DNA of 14,035 nt from JAWVZB01 sp033722375 (GCA_033722375.1 JAWVZB010000080.1:1-14035); one strand, 5' to 3'. Counted from the first letter of the stretch, positions 1 to 5,848 are shown. Numbers and translations are program-made. The notes: generated by a model from the letters alone, not told the origin.

Positions 1-699
1 GTTGTCGATCGTGGTGCCGGGCACGTCGCCGTCGTCGATCGTGGGGTCGTGGTACTTCGCGGCCTCGTTGAGCAGGTACTTGTTGACCTCGTTCAGGAAG
101 TCGTTCACCCGGTCGTGGTCGGCCTTGCGGCTGGTGCCGTCAGGCTTGGTCAGCCCGATCGCGTACAGCACGAACGGCAGATCCCGGTTGACGTGGGCGT
201 TCATCCCCAGCAACACGTTGCCCATCCCGGTGACCTCACGGTTCTCGGCCGCGTGGAACGCGATCCGCCAGGACGGCGAGACGTCCTCGAGGTCGTCGCG
301 GTGCCAGGCGTCGAACTGGCTGAAGTAGTAGTCGGCGAAGACGGCGTCCTGGTGATTGACGAACTCGTTGTCCTCGAAGAAGTTCGGGTCCTCAACCGCC
401 TTCCGGTACTCCTCGGTCGTCAAGAGGTAGGTGAAGGCGAACACGCCATCGTGGTCACAGCCGAGGTCGTTGTAGCGCTTGGTCATCTCCTTGATGACGT
501 TGTCGACGCACTTGTTGGAGCCGTTGGGGCAGTCCTGCTCTGTGGAGGCGGTGAAGTCGCTGCCGACCGCGGGCAGGAACTCGGGCCAGTTGAGGTAGAA
601 CGGGTCGTCGTAGTCGCCGGCCACTGCGGCCGTGGGCAGGACGAGCCCAATCAGCAGCACGCTCGTGACGAGTAGCGCTCGGGTGCGGTGGCTCATCAT
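1..699 (-). CDS. DUF5995 family secreted protein (partial, 3' end outside window)
   Basis: The reading frame is open from an ATGATG start at 699 down to base 1, giving 233 codons with no stop, so the C-terminus lies outside the window. Residues 1-28 form a signal peptide (MSHRTR, then a hydrophobic stretch, then an AVA-G cleavage site), so the protein is exported. The mature part holds two cysteines spaced about 10 residues apart near its start (DCPNGSNKC) and the stretch TGMGNVLLGMNAHVNRDLPF, which I recognise as the hallmark of DUF5995. The biochemical role of that family is not known to me. The His/Asn-rich core could suggest a metal site, but that is inference. No clear Shine-Dalgarno lies upstream of the start. 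It is transcribed away from the rest of the window. I am confident of the gene and fairly confident of the family. Confidence 0.85.
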   Translation of the reverse strand, partial: MMSHRTRALLVTSVLLIGLVLPTAAVAGDYDDPFYLNWPEFLPAVGSDFTASTEQDCPNGSNKCVDNVIKEMTKRYNDLGCDHDGVFAFTYLLTTEEYRKAVEDPNFFEDNEFVNHQDAVFADYYFSQFDAWHRDDLEDVSPSWRIAFHAAENREVTGMGNVLLGMNAHVNRDLPFVLYAIGLTKPDGTSRKADHDRVNDFLNEVNKYLLNEAAKYHDPTIDDGDVPGTTIDN

Positions 700-915
700 C
701 GGTTCCGGAGGGGGTCGGTGGCGTCGTCGGTCGTGTCAGCGTCAACGTGATGATGCGCGATAAGAGCCAGGATGTGAACGGCCCAAGTGGGTGGTTTTCT
801 CTCTGTCCAGATCCACTAGTCATCCCTGACGCATCGTGGCCGGTTCGCCCCGAACCACCACCGAGCGTGAACGAAGCGTCTGTTTCATCAAGAACGTCCG
901 TCCGGACGCTCAGGT
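700..915. other. Intergenic region between two minus-strand genes
   Basis: No credible gene is seen in these 216 bases. Two small structures are visible: a 6-bp stem with a 3-nt loop (GGTTCG/CGAACC, 842-856), and a perfect 10-bp palindrome CGTCCGGACG at 899-908, just past the stop of the small gene at 916-1143. Either could help end transcription of that gene, but neither is followed by a T-run on the minus strand. A TTGACG element on the minus strand (740-745) might be a -35 box for the DUF5995 gene; no good -10 box follows it. Confidence 0.3.
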
Positions 916-1143
916 CTACGGACGATCCTCGGTGGCACGCACCAGAGCGATCATCGCCTCCCGCGCCTGCGACGGGTCGGTGAGCGGGGCCTCGAACCCG
1001 ATCCGCCCGAACGCCATCCCGGGATCCTCTTCGTGGTCGGGGGCGAGCTCCCCGAGGGTGACGACCTGCGGCAACCCGTCCAGTCGGGTGCGGCCGAGCT
1101 CGTGCCCGGTGCGGCTGAGGTCCCTCATCTGCAGGGTCGTCAC
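916..1143 (-). CDS. Small protein, possible Phd/YefM-type antitoxin-like
   Basis: A 75-residue frame starts at GTG 1143, with AGAGGA 6 nt upstream as ribosome binding site, and stops with TAG at 916-918. A longer in-frame extension upstream is low-complexity and has no binding site, so I reject it. The N-terminus (TTLQMRDLSRTGHELGRTRL, then DGLPQVVTLGEL) has the layout of Phd/YefM antitoxins: a short beta strand, a helix beginning RDLSR, then a strand with VVT. The acidic middle and the C-terminal helix (DPSQAREAMIALVRA) are not diagnostic. No toxin gene is adjacent: the flanking gene at 699 is DUF5995, and the other side is the divergent membrane-protein cassette. The gene looks real from its start signal and composition; the family assignment is tentative. 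Confidence 0.5.
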   Translation of the reverse strand: MTTLQMRDLSRTGHELGRTRLDGLPQVVTLGELAPDHEEDPGMAFGRIGFEAPLTDPSQAREAMIALVRATEDRP

Positions 1144-1154
1144 GGATGGTCCTC

Positions 1155-1184
1155 TGGTTCGCGGGTTGGCTCCCGTTCTAGGAT
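1155..1184 (+). promoter_or_regulatory. Promoter of the left DUF1761/membrane-protein cassette
   Basis: TAGGAT at 1179-1184 fits the actinobacterial TANNNT -10 box and sits in the 14-bp string CCCGTTCTAGGATG. The same 14 bases occur at 13084-13097, upstream of the intact paralogous cassette. A CTGGT element lies about 20 nt further upstream in both copies and may mark a weak -35 region. Conservation between the two copies, while nearby non-coding bases differ, is the main support. Confidence 0.55.
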
Positions 1185-1218
1185 GCCCTGATGCTGTCTC
1201 CCGTGATCGGGGCTCGTG

Positions 1219-1326
1219 ATGTTCCAGCGCGAGCTGGGTGAGTCGAACCGGCTCGCGGTGATCCTCGTCCCGGCTACCGCGCCCCTCCCTGTCGCGATCG
1301 TCGCCGACTGGATCTGCCGTGGATGA
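1219..1326 (+). pseudogene. DUF1761 gene relic with internal in-frame deletion
   Basis: This 35-residue frame aligns with both ends of the intact DUF1761 gene at 13134-13562. The N-terminal part (LGESNRLAVILV) matches LGDLNWLAVIVA after an equal-length start region, with ATG 1219 lining up with GTG 13134. The C-terminal part (LPVAIVADWIC) matches LVAVIVSVWT-stop. The intact copy's TGA stop corresponds to TGC here, followed in both by cGTG, the start of the membrane-protein gene. About 107 codons holding the central transmembrane segments are missing, yet the frame is kept. Because the stop is lost, the frame reads on to a TGA at 1324-1326, overlapping the next gene by 8 bases. GGGG lies 6 nt before the ATG. 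It may still be translated as a leader peptide that couples translation to the downstream gene; DUF1761 function itself is very unlikely. Confidence 0.7.
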
Positions 1327-1948
1327 GCCGGCACTCGCTGGTGTGGTGTTGCTGTTGATCGTGCCGCTGGTCGTCTTCGACGGCGTCGCGGCTGTGCGGG
1401 CCGGGTTCGATGCGGCGTTCTGGCGGCGCCCGCTGGACGACAAGCTCGATCACGTCGTGGGCCAGCCCCGGACGTGGCAGCTGATGGGGGCCGTCTGGCC
1501 GCCGATCCTCGTGCTGGCGTGCGCGGGGATGGCGGCGTTCAGCATCCAGCTCTGGGACGCGGGCGCCGGAACGTGGTCGTTCCTCGCGCTGGGGGCGTAC
1601 CTGCTCGGGTCGTTCGCGTGGCTGCTCGGGGTCCTCGTGCAGATGCCGGCGGTCCTCAAGGCCGCGCGGGTGCGGGCGGAGACGGGTCGGAAGCCGGACT
1701 GGCTCGAGGGGCTGTGGCAGACGGCGTGGTGGTCGGAGCTCACCTACGTGTCAGCAGCCAACGTCGCGTTCCTGGCCTGGGGCGTGGGGATGCTGGATGC
1801 CGACTACCCGGCGGGCTGGATGGCGTGGACGATGACGGTGGGCGGGGCGGTGACCGTTGCCGGCGTGGCGGCGACCCGGAACGCCTTCCCCCATCTCGGT
1901 GTCATGCTGCCGATCGTGCTCGGGGTTGCGCTCGTCACCTCCGGATGA
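1319..1948 (+). CDS. Multi-pass membrane protein, paralogue A (unknown family)
   Basis: A 209-residue integral membrane protein starting at GTG 1319; the start is fixed by alignment with the paralogue at 13564. Hydrophobic segments lie near residues 7-25, 56-77, 82-107, 143-158, 163-185 and 189-207, so five or six membrane spans are likely. Conserved features shared with the paralogue include VFDG near residue 20, RAGFDAAFWRRPL (28-39), GAVWPP (57-62) and WLEGLW (128-133). Over 157 aligned residues the two proteins are about 73% identical by hand count with no gap. It overlaps the DUF1761 relic, so translation is probably coupled to it. I do not recognise the family and assign no function. 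The two paralogues' conserved charged and tryptophan-rich loops suggest a maintained role rather than drift. Confidence 0.85.
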   Translation: MDEPALAGVVLLLIVPLVVFDGVAAVRAGFDAAFWRRPLDDKLDHVVGQPRTWQLMGAVWPPILVLACAGMAAFSIQLWDAGAGTWSFLALGAYLLGSFAWLLGVLVQMPAVLKAARVRAETGRKPDWLEGLWQTAWWSELTYVSAANVAFLAWGVGMLDADYPAGWMAWTMTVGGAVTVAGVAATRNAFPHLGVMLPIVLGVALVTSG

Positions 1949-1997
1949 ACCGGATGATGTGCGGTCGGGCCATGACAGCGAAGTGGAGATCGCACAC

Positions 1998-2012
1998 CTA
2001 CCGTGCAGGTAG
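1998..2012 (+). promoter_or_regulatory. Inverted repeat over a candidate -10 box
   Basis: CTACC-gtgca-GGTAG is a perfect 5-bp inverted repeat with a 5-nt centre. It overlaps TACCGT (1999-2004), a plausible TANNNT -10 box for the SRPBCC gene starting at 2027. Such a position would suit an operator. The short arms leave chance as a real possibility. Confidence 0.35.
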
Positions 2013-2026
2013 TTGGAGGGAGGCCC

Positions 2027-2509
2027 ATGAGCTTCGACATCGAGGACGAGATCGTCATCGACCGGCCCCCCGAGGACGTGTGGCGGTGGACGGTCGAGGA
2101 CCCCGAACGTGAACAGCAGTGGCGCAACCTCGACGGCACCGGCGTGCAGGAACTGCAGCGTCTCGACGACGGACCGGTGACGGTCGGCAGCCGCTTCTGG
2201 GGCACCGTCAAGGTGGGCCCGGGCAACCCGCAGGCCTACACCAACGAGGTCACCGAACTCGAGGAACACCGGCGGATCTCGTGGGAGACGATCGAGGCCG
2301 AGGGAGCACTCGGGGGACGCGGGACCTACGAGCTGACGCCACTCGATGACGGTCGCCGCACCCGCTTCGTGATCCGGCTCGACTATCCGCCTCGGACCTT
2401 CCTCGGGCGGCTGCAGCGACCGATCGTGCGCCTGGCCGGCCGGCCGATGATCGCCAAGATGATCGCGAAGCTGAAGCGGCTCGTCGAGAGCGACACCGCG
2501 GCGGGATGA
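2027..2509 (+). CDS. SRPBCC (START/Bet v 1-like) family protein
   Basis: This 160-residue protein starts at ATG 2027, with GGAGGG 6 nt upstream; an in-frame upstream ATG at 2003 lacks a binding site. The N-terminus (IEDEIVIDRPPEDVWRWTVE) is the typical first strand and helix of the SRPBCC fold, followed by the strands VGSRFWGTVKV, RRISWETIEAEG, RGTYELTPLDDG and TRFVIRLDYP, and a long C-terminal helix (RPMIAKMIAKLKRLVESD). Proteins of this type form a hydrophobic pocket binding lipids or other small ligands, or act as stress-related polyketide cyclase/dehydrase-like proteins; the ligand cannot be told here. Its stop overlaps by ATGA with the start of a truncated short-chain dehydrogenase, suggesting the two once formed a coupled operon acting on the same class of substrate. 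Confidence 0.85.
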   Translation: MSFDIEDEIVIDRPPEDVWRWTVEDPEREQQWRNLDGTGVQELQRLDDGPVTVGSRFWGTVKVGPGNPQAYTNEVTELEEHRRISWETIEAEGALGGRGTYELTPLDDGRRTRFVIRLDYPPRTFLGRLQRPIVRLAGRPMIAKMIAKLKRLVESDTAAG

Positions 2510-2586
2510 TCGACCTGTCCGGACGCGTCGCCGTCGTCACCGGCGCGGGGCGCGGCCTCGGTCGCAGCTACGCGCTGCACGTCTAG
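2506..2586 (+). pseudogene. Truncated short-chain dehydrogenase/reductase (N-terminal stub)
   Basis: An ATG overlapping the stop of the SRPBCC gene (ATGA) opens a 26-codon frame: MIDLSGRVAVVTGAGRGLGR followed by SYALHV and TAG. This is the first beta strand and glycine-rich NAD(P)-binding loop (TGxxxGxG) of a classical SDR, which normally runs to about 250-300 residues. After the helix start SYALH the match ends abruptly, and none of the three forward frames downstream continues the fold (no NNAG, no YxxxK). The remainder has been deleted, with the junction near 2580. The surviving piece cannot be an active enzyme. The convergent MBL-fold gene ends 86 bp further on. Confidence 0.75.
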
Positions 2587-2672
2587 CCACGACGGGCCCG
2601 CCTCCTGGGGGTGACCCTGCCGGGCAGCCGGTGATGGCTCCGTGGGCCGCGGCGTATGGTCCCGCCCGGCCG

Positions 2673-3596
2673 TTAGAGCCCAGCCCAGGGGTTCTCGCGC
2701 TGCCAGAGGGTCGGGAAATGCAGATCGATCCCGTCCCGCTGTGCCAGTTTCGAGAGCACGCGCCAGCTGTGGTCGAGGTCGTCACCGAAGTAGGGCAGCG
2801 CACGGAGCGGCTGGTCAAGCGGCCGGAAGAAGTCGTCCCAATGGATGAGCACGACCCGGCGGGCCCCGACGGTGCCGACGGTCTCCTCCCAGTAGGTGCG
2901 GATGTATTCCTCGCTGTGGAGCCCCAACTGCCCTACGCCGAGGTAGACGACGTCCGCCTGTTGGCCGTCCAGCGCGCCCTCGACGTAGCCGGCACTGCCC
3001 AGCACCAGGGCCCGCTGCTCCGTCGGCCGGTGGCGGAGAACGATGGCCCAGGCTTCGCCGCAGCGGTAGGTCGTGACGCGTGCGGGCGGGGCGAGCGGTT
3101 CGTCGATCGTGCCGGGGTAGCGGTCCGGTGGGCAGTGCTCCGAGGCGATCATCGTGACCTCGTAGTTGCCACAGGTCGTGGTGCTGCCGGACTCCACGGC
3201 GACCACCTGCTCCTCGGGTAGGCCGTGCCCGCGGCCGACGTTGGCCGCCGACGTGCCACCCAGCAGGACCGCTCCGGTGCGCTCGGCCACCACCGCAGAG
3301 TCCAGCGCGTGGTCGTAGTGGGTGTGCACGGGGATGACGGCCTCGACGTCGTCCACCCCCGCCCGTTCGAGACAGGCGTCGATGCGGGCGTGGTCCGGGG
3401 ACAGACGGCGCAGCAGAACGGTTGGGAGGCTCGGACGGCTGAAGAACCCGTCGGTCATCAGCGCGGAGCCACCGTCGTCGAACAGCAGCGAGGCCACCCC
3501 GAGGAACGTGACCGACAGTCCGTCCGCGTCAGCCGGGGGGACGTCGAAGTGGTCGGCGTACCGGTCGAGGTCGGGGCGCCCGAACTTGAGTCGCAT
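2673..3596 (-). CDS. MBL-fold metallo-hydrolase
   Basis: A 307-residue cytoplasmic protein starting at ATG 3596 and ending with TAA at 2673-2675. It shows the metallo-beta-lactamase fold: strand VTFLGVASLLFDDGGSALMT (29-48), the metal motif HTHYDH (91-96, HxHxDH), a further His in ASEHCPP (154), GSAGYVEG (200-207) in the region where the bridging residue normally lies, and a C-terminal LIHWDDFF (250-257) carrying the last metal His252. The usual bridging Asp appears to be replaced around S201-G203, so one metal site may be altered. The layout resembles the UlaG-like/YycJ-like broad hydrolase group; the substrate is unknown. TAGGGT lies exactly 6 nt before the ATG and there is no Shine-Dalgarno, so the mRNA is probably leaderless. 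It is downstream of a lipoprotein gene on the same strand (69 bp gap) but with its own promoter. Confidence 0.88.
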   Translation of the reverse strand: MRLKFGRPDLDRYADHFDVPPADADGLSVTFLGVASLLFDDGGSALMTDGFFSRPSLPTVLLRRLSPDHARIDACLERAGVDDVEAVIPVHTHYDHALDSAVVAERTGAVLLGGTSAANVGRGHGLPEEQVVAVESGSTTTCGNYEVTMIASEHCPPDRYPGTIDEPLAPPARVTTYRCGEAWAIVLRHRPTEQRALVLGSAGYVEGALDGQQADVVYLGVGQLGLHSEEYIRTYWEETVGTVGARRVVLIHWDDFFRPLDQPLRALPYFGDDLDHSWRVLSKLAQRDGIDLHFPTLWQRENPWAGL

Positions 3597-3602
3597 GACC
3601 GA

Positions 3603-3608
3603 ACCCTA
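3603..3608 (-). promoter_or_regulatory. -10 box of a leaderless promoter (MBL-fold gene)
   Basis: TAGGGT on the minus strand ends 6 nt before the ATG at 3596. With transcription starting about 6-7 nt downstream of a -10 box, the mRNA would begin at or next to the A of the start codon. No ribosome binding site is present, which fits leaderless translation. Confidence 0.55.
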
Positions 3609-3665
3609 CTGGCGACGCCACCCCTGCTGTGCGGTGGTCGCGGCAGCCGCGTCCGCACGGCTCGG

Positions 3666-4481
3666 TCAGCCCGGGAACTGTGCCGCGCCATGGTCGTCAG
3701 GCGCTGAATCACGGGCCGCAGCGTCGGTCCCCAGCACCTCGTACCGGCCCCATTCGGAGGCGGTCGCCCAGCGGAAGGAGTCGGCACCGAGGAGATCTTC
3801 CGAGAAGCGGAAGACGAGGTCGCGACCGTCGGTCGACACGTCGATGCCGGTCTCGTCCCCGAAGCGGGCTTCGCGCTGGCGGTTGTCACGGTGGCCGGGG
3901 AACCATCCGCTGTCAGCGAGGTTCAGCCAGATCTCGTGGTCGACGACCCCGTCGCCGTCGAGGTCCGCGAACCAGGCCACGTTCATGGTGTGGTCCGGGT
4001 CGGGTTGCTGTTCGGGAACCTGGTCTCCCAGCGTCACCGTGACCTCGAAGCTGCTCCCGCTCAGTTCCACTCGTGCCCCGAGCAGGTCCGCGTACGGCGG
4101 CGGCTCCTCGAGCGGTGTGGACGTGACGTCACCGCGGGGATCGTCGATCGCCGAGGACCGGGTCGCCGGAGGGCTCGTTGCCGGCCCCGGCGGAGACGGG
4201 TCCGGGGTCGCTTCCTCTGTGGGTGCGTCGGTGCTTTCGTGCTCTCCGTCATCCCCTTTGGTTGCTTGCCCAACTGGGGCGCTGGTCGTGGGCGCCGCTG
4301 AAGACGGGGAGGTCTCTTCCCGAGGGGTGAACGTCGGAACGAGATCGGACTCCCGTGAGCGGGCCGCGAGATCGGCTGCGTCGTCGCGGGCGCCCGGGGC
4401 GAGGCATCCCGTCAGCGTCGCAGCCGCGACGCAGAGGAAGACCGCCGAACGGACCTCGAAACGTTGCAGGAATCGGGACAT
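3666..4481 (-). CDS. Secreted lipoprotein with Pro/Thr/Ser-rich linker and calcium-loop-like domain
   Basis: A 271-residue protein starting at ATG 4481. A basic N-terminus and hydrophobic stretch lead to the lipobox LTGC (23-26), so it is lipidated on Cys26 and anchored to the outer face of the membrane. Residues about 45-125 form a low-complexity, Pro/Thr/Ser/Glu-rich linker, probably a spacer through the cell wall. Residues 128-271 form a folded domain rich in beta strands (ARVELSGSSFEVTVTLGD, MNVAWFADLDGDGVVDHEIW). DLDGDGVVDHE (173-183) resembles an EF-hand or dockerin-like calcium loop. The C-terminal signature DSAPDD...FPG is common in secreted beta-sandwich domains of this type. Function is unknown; ligand or surface binding is inference. 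TACCTT on the minus strand 9 nt upstream may be its -10 box. It is divergent from another exported protein (start 4533). Confidence 0.8.
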   Translation of the reverse strand: MSRFLQRFEVRSAVFLCVAAATLTGCLAPGARDDAADLAARSRESDLVPTFTPREETSPSSAAPTTSAPVGQATKGDDGEHESTDAPTEEATPDPSPPGPATSPPATRSSAIDDPRGDVTSTPLEEPPPYADLLGARVELSGSSFEVTVTLGDQVPEQQPDPDHTMNVAWFADLDGDGVVDHEIWLNLADSGWFPGHRDNRQREARFGDETGIDVSTDGRDLVFRFSEDLLGADSFRWATASEWGRYEVLGTDAAARDSAPDDHGAAQFPG

Positions 4482-4502
4482 GGCGCGTCGAAGGTAGATG
4501 AG

Positions 4503-4512
4503 CGACTAGTCG
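4503..4512. promoter_or_regulatory. Perfect palindrome in a 51-bp divergent promoter region
   Basis: CGACTAGTCG is a perfect 10-bp palindrome lying between the start of the lipoprotein (4481, minus) and the start of the small secreted protein (4533, plus). It is the only symmetric element in this very short shared region and could be an operator for both genes. A 10-bp palindrome can occur by chance. Confidence 0.3.
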
Positions 4513-4532
4513 ACCAAACCAAGGAGGCTTCC

Positions 4533-4811
4533 GTGCGGAAGCTCATCACCATGCTCGCTGCCGTGGCGATGCTGGGCGGGTCCGCCGCCCTCGCGACGGC
4601 ACATCCCGGCCCGCATCACGGCCAGAACGCGTTCGGTCTCTGTACGGCGTACTTCGCCGGGTCCGACCAGGGACAGGAGAACAAGCGTCAGGCTCCGCCG
4701 TTCCAGGCCCTCGAGCAAGCCGCCGAGGACTCCGACCAGACCGTTGAGGAGTGGTGTGAAGAGAACGCCCCGCACCCCTCGGGCAACGGCAATGGCAACG
4801 GTCGAAGCTGA
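4533..4811 (+). CDS. Small secreted protein, two cysteines, Gly/Asn-rich tail
   Basis: A 92-residue protein starts at GTG 4533, with AAGGAGG 5 nt upstream, a strong ribosome binding site that decides this start against longer in-frame options. RKLITMLAAVAMLGGSAALA followed by TA-HP is a clear signal peptide, cleaved near residue 23. The mature chain has just two cysteines (Cys37 in GLCTAY and Cys75 in EEWCEEN), which may form a disulfide outside the cell. The middle (FAGSDQGQENKRQAPPFQAL) is polar, and the tail ends in alternating Gly/Asn (GNGNGNG). I recall similar short secreted hypotheticals in actinobacteria with the same pattern of FGLCTAYFAG, PPFQAL and a late Cys, but no function. A strong terminator follows directly. 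Confidence 0.82.
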   Translation: MRKLITMLAAVAMLGGSAALATAHPGPHHGQNAFGLCTAYFAGSDQGQENKRQAPPFQALEQAAEDSDQTVEEWCEENAPHPSGNGNGNGRS

Positions 4812-4824
4812 CGCAGACGCGGTT

Positions 4825-4862
4825 CGGTCAGGAGGGTGGCCGCGCGGCCGCCCTCCTGACCG
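4825..4862. terminator. Bidirectional intrinsic terminator
   Basis: A 19-nt arm (4825-4843) pairs with 4844-4862, with a single G-T wobble and a central CGCGCG that must form the loop. On the plus strand it is followed by GTTT. It sits between the convergent ends of the small secreted protein (stop 4811) and the nitroreductase (stop 4931), so it can end transcription from both sides. This is the strongest hairpin in the window. Confidence 0.8.
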
Positions 4863-4930
4863 TTTGGGCGGTTGGGTTGCCGTCGCCGCACGGAACCGTG
4901 GTCGTCCACTCCGTATCGTGACCTACCGGC

Positions 4931-5608
4931 TCACCACTGGTTCCAGTGGATGATCTCGTGGTCGCTGCGGTTCGCGGGTTTGAAGTCGGTGCCGACGCTG
5001 TAGGCGACCGGGATCAGTGCGGCCTGGGTGCAGCGGTCGTAGGGGATGCCGAGCAGCTCGGCGGCGCGCCGTTCCTCAGTGAGGTGGAAGGTGGTGAGCG
5101 AGCTGCCGAGCCCACGCGCCCGGAGGGCGAGCTGGAAGTTCCAGATGGCGGGGAAGATCGATCCCCAGAAGCCGGCCTGCAGCGCCGTCCCGGCGAAGCC
5201 GGTCCCGCCGCCGGGATCGTCGCCGTCGAGCCGCCCCCACGCGCAGGGGATGACGTGGACCGGCACCCGTTCGATGTTCTCGGCGAGGTACCGCGCCGAG
5301 CTCACCACACGCTTCTGCTGGTCGCTCACGTCACCGGCGAGGCGGGTCGGATCCTCGTCCGAGCCGTCCTCGGGGAGCAGGTAGCCCTTGGCGCCCTCGC
5401 GGTAGAGCCCGGCCAGTTCGGCGCGGAGCTCGGGCTCGGTGACCACGACCCAGTGCCAGTTCTGCCGGTTCGAGCCCGTCGGTGCCTGGATCGCGATCTC
5501 GATGCACTCCTCGATCACCTCCCGCTCGACGGGACGGTCGAGGTCCAGACGCTTGCGCACCGCGCGGGTGGTGGTGAGCAGCTCGTCCGGGCTGAGGTCG
5601 AGGGTCAT
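4931..5608 (-). CDS. Nitroreductase family protein
   Basis: A 225-residue flavoprotein starting at ATG 5608, with GGAGG 4 nt upstream; a longer frame to 5659 lacks a binding site. The signature is typical of nitroreductases: TTRAVRKRLDL (13-23) supplies the phosphate-binding arginines for FMN, APTGSNRQNWHWVVV (42-56) is the second flavin-binding segment, and AIWNFQLALRARGLGSSLTT (154-173) is the core helix and loop of the dimer interface. These enzymes reduce nitro groups, quinones or enones with NAD(P)H; some actinobacterial members act in halogen removal or redox balance. The substrate cannot be predicted. It is transcribed divergently from the sensor kinase at 5853, with a 244-bp shared region holding repeated CGGAA motifs. 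Confidence 0.9.
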   Translation of the reverse strand: MTLDLSPDELLTTTRAVRKRLDLDRPVEREVIEECIEIAIQAPTGSNRQNWHWVVVTEPELRAELAGLYREGAKGYLLPEDGSDEDPTRLAGDVSDQQKRVVSSARYLAENIERVPVHVIPCAWGRLDGDDPGGGTGFAGTALQAGFWGSIFPAIWNFQLALRARGLGSSLTTFHLTEERRAAELLGIPYDRCTQAALIPVAYSVGTDFKPANRSDHEIIHWNQW

Positions 5609-5691
5609 GGCTCCTCCGAGGTGAGGGGGAGGTCCCAGTATGGCTCGGATCGAGCTCACGGATGCGGCTGGATGGCGAACGCACCCTCAGC

Positions 5692-5739
5692 TTCCGGTGA
5701 GTGGCCCCAGCAGGCGGAACTCCACCCGGAACCATTCCG
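5692..5739. promoter_or_regulatory. Cluster of four TTCCG/CGGAA half-sites
   Basis: TTCCG or its complement occurs at 5692-5696, 5715-5719, 5727-5731 and 5735-5739, the last two forming CGGAA-cca-TTCCG, a perfect inverted repeat. Sites 5692 and 5727 are also part of TTCCGG/CCGGAA. The cluster lies in the divergent region between the nitroreductase (start 5608) and the sensor kinase (start 5853). It looks like a multi-site operator. No trans-acting factor is identified. Confidence 0.4.
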
Positions 5740-5824
5740 TCCCCGAGCATCCTCACCGGTCGTGTCACCCCCGATCGCTGGGGGCATCAAACGGACAGGT
5801 CGCCACTGTCGAGCCGTCGCGGAG

Positions 5825-5848
5825 TAGCGTTGTGTCTGCCTTGGGGGG
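5825..5848 (+). promoter_or_regulatory. -10 box and ribosome binding site of the sensor kinase
   Basis: TAGCGT (5825-5830) matches the TANNNT form seen elsewhere in this window, including the identical hexamer upstream of the DUF1905 relic. GGGGGG (5843-5848) is a usable ribosome binding site 4 nt before ATG 5853, giving a short leader of roughly 15 nt. Confidence 0.45.

Noticed and set aside
49..675. A 208-codon plus-strand frame over the DUF5995 gene
   Set aside because: Val/Gly-rich antisense translation with no domain; the minus-strand frame carries a signal peptide and the family motif.
842..856. GGTTCG-ccc-CGAACC, resembling a tRNA T-arm
   Set aside because: No acceptor, D or anticodon arms can be built around it on either strand.
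1191..1241. A 16-residue frame starting 6 nt after the TAGGAT box of the left cassette, as if a leaderless peptide
   Set aside because: The right cassette has CTG at the matching place, so the frame is not conserved; probably chance.
5768..5784. CCCCC/GGGGG hairpin in the nitroreductase-kinase intergenic region
   Set aside because: Five-base G/C arms are frequent at this base composition and no T-run or regulatory context supports a role.
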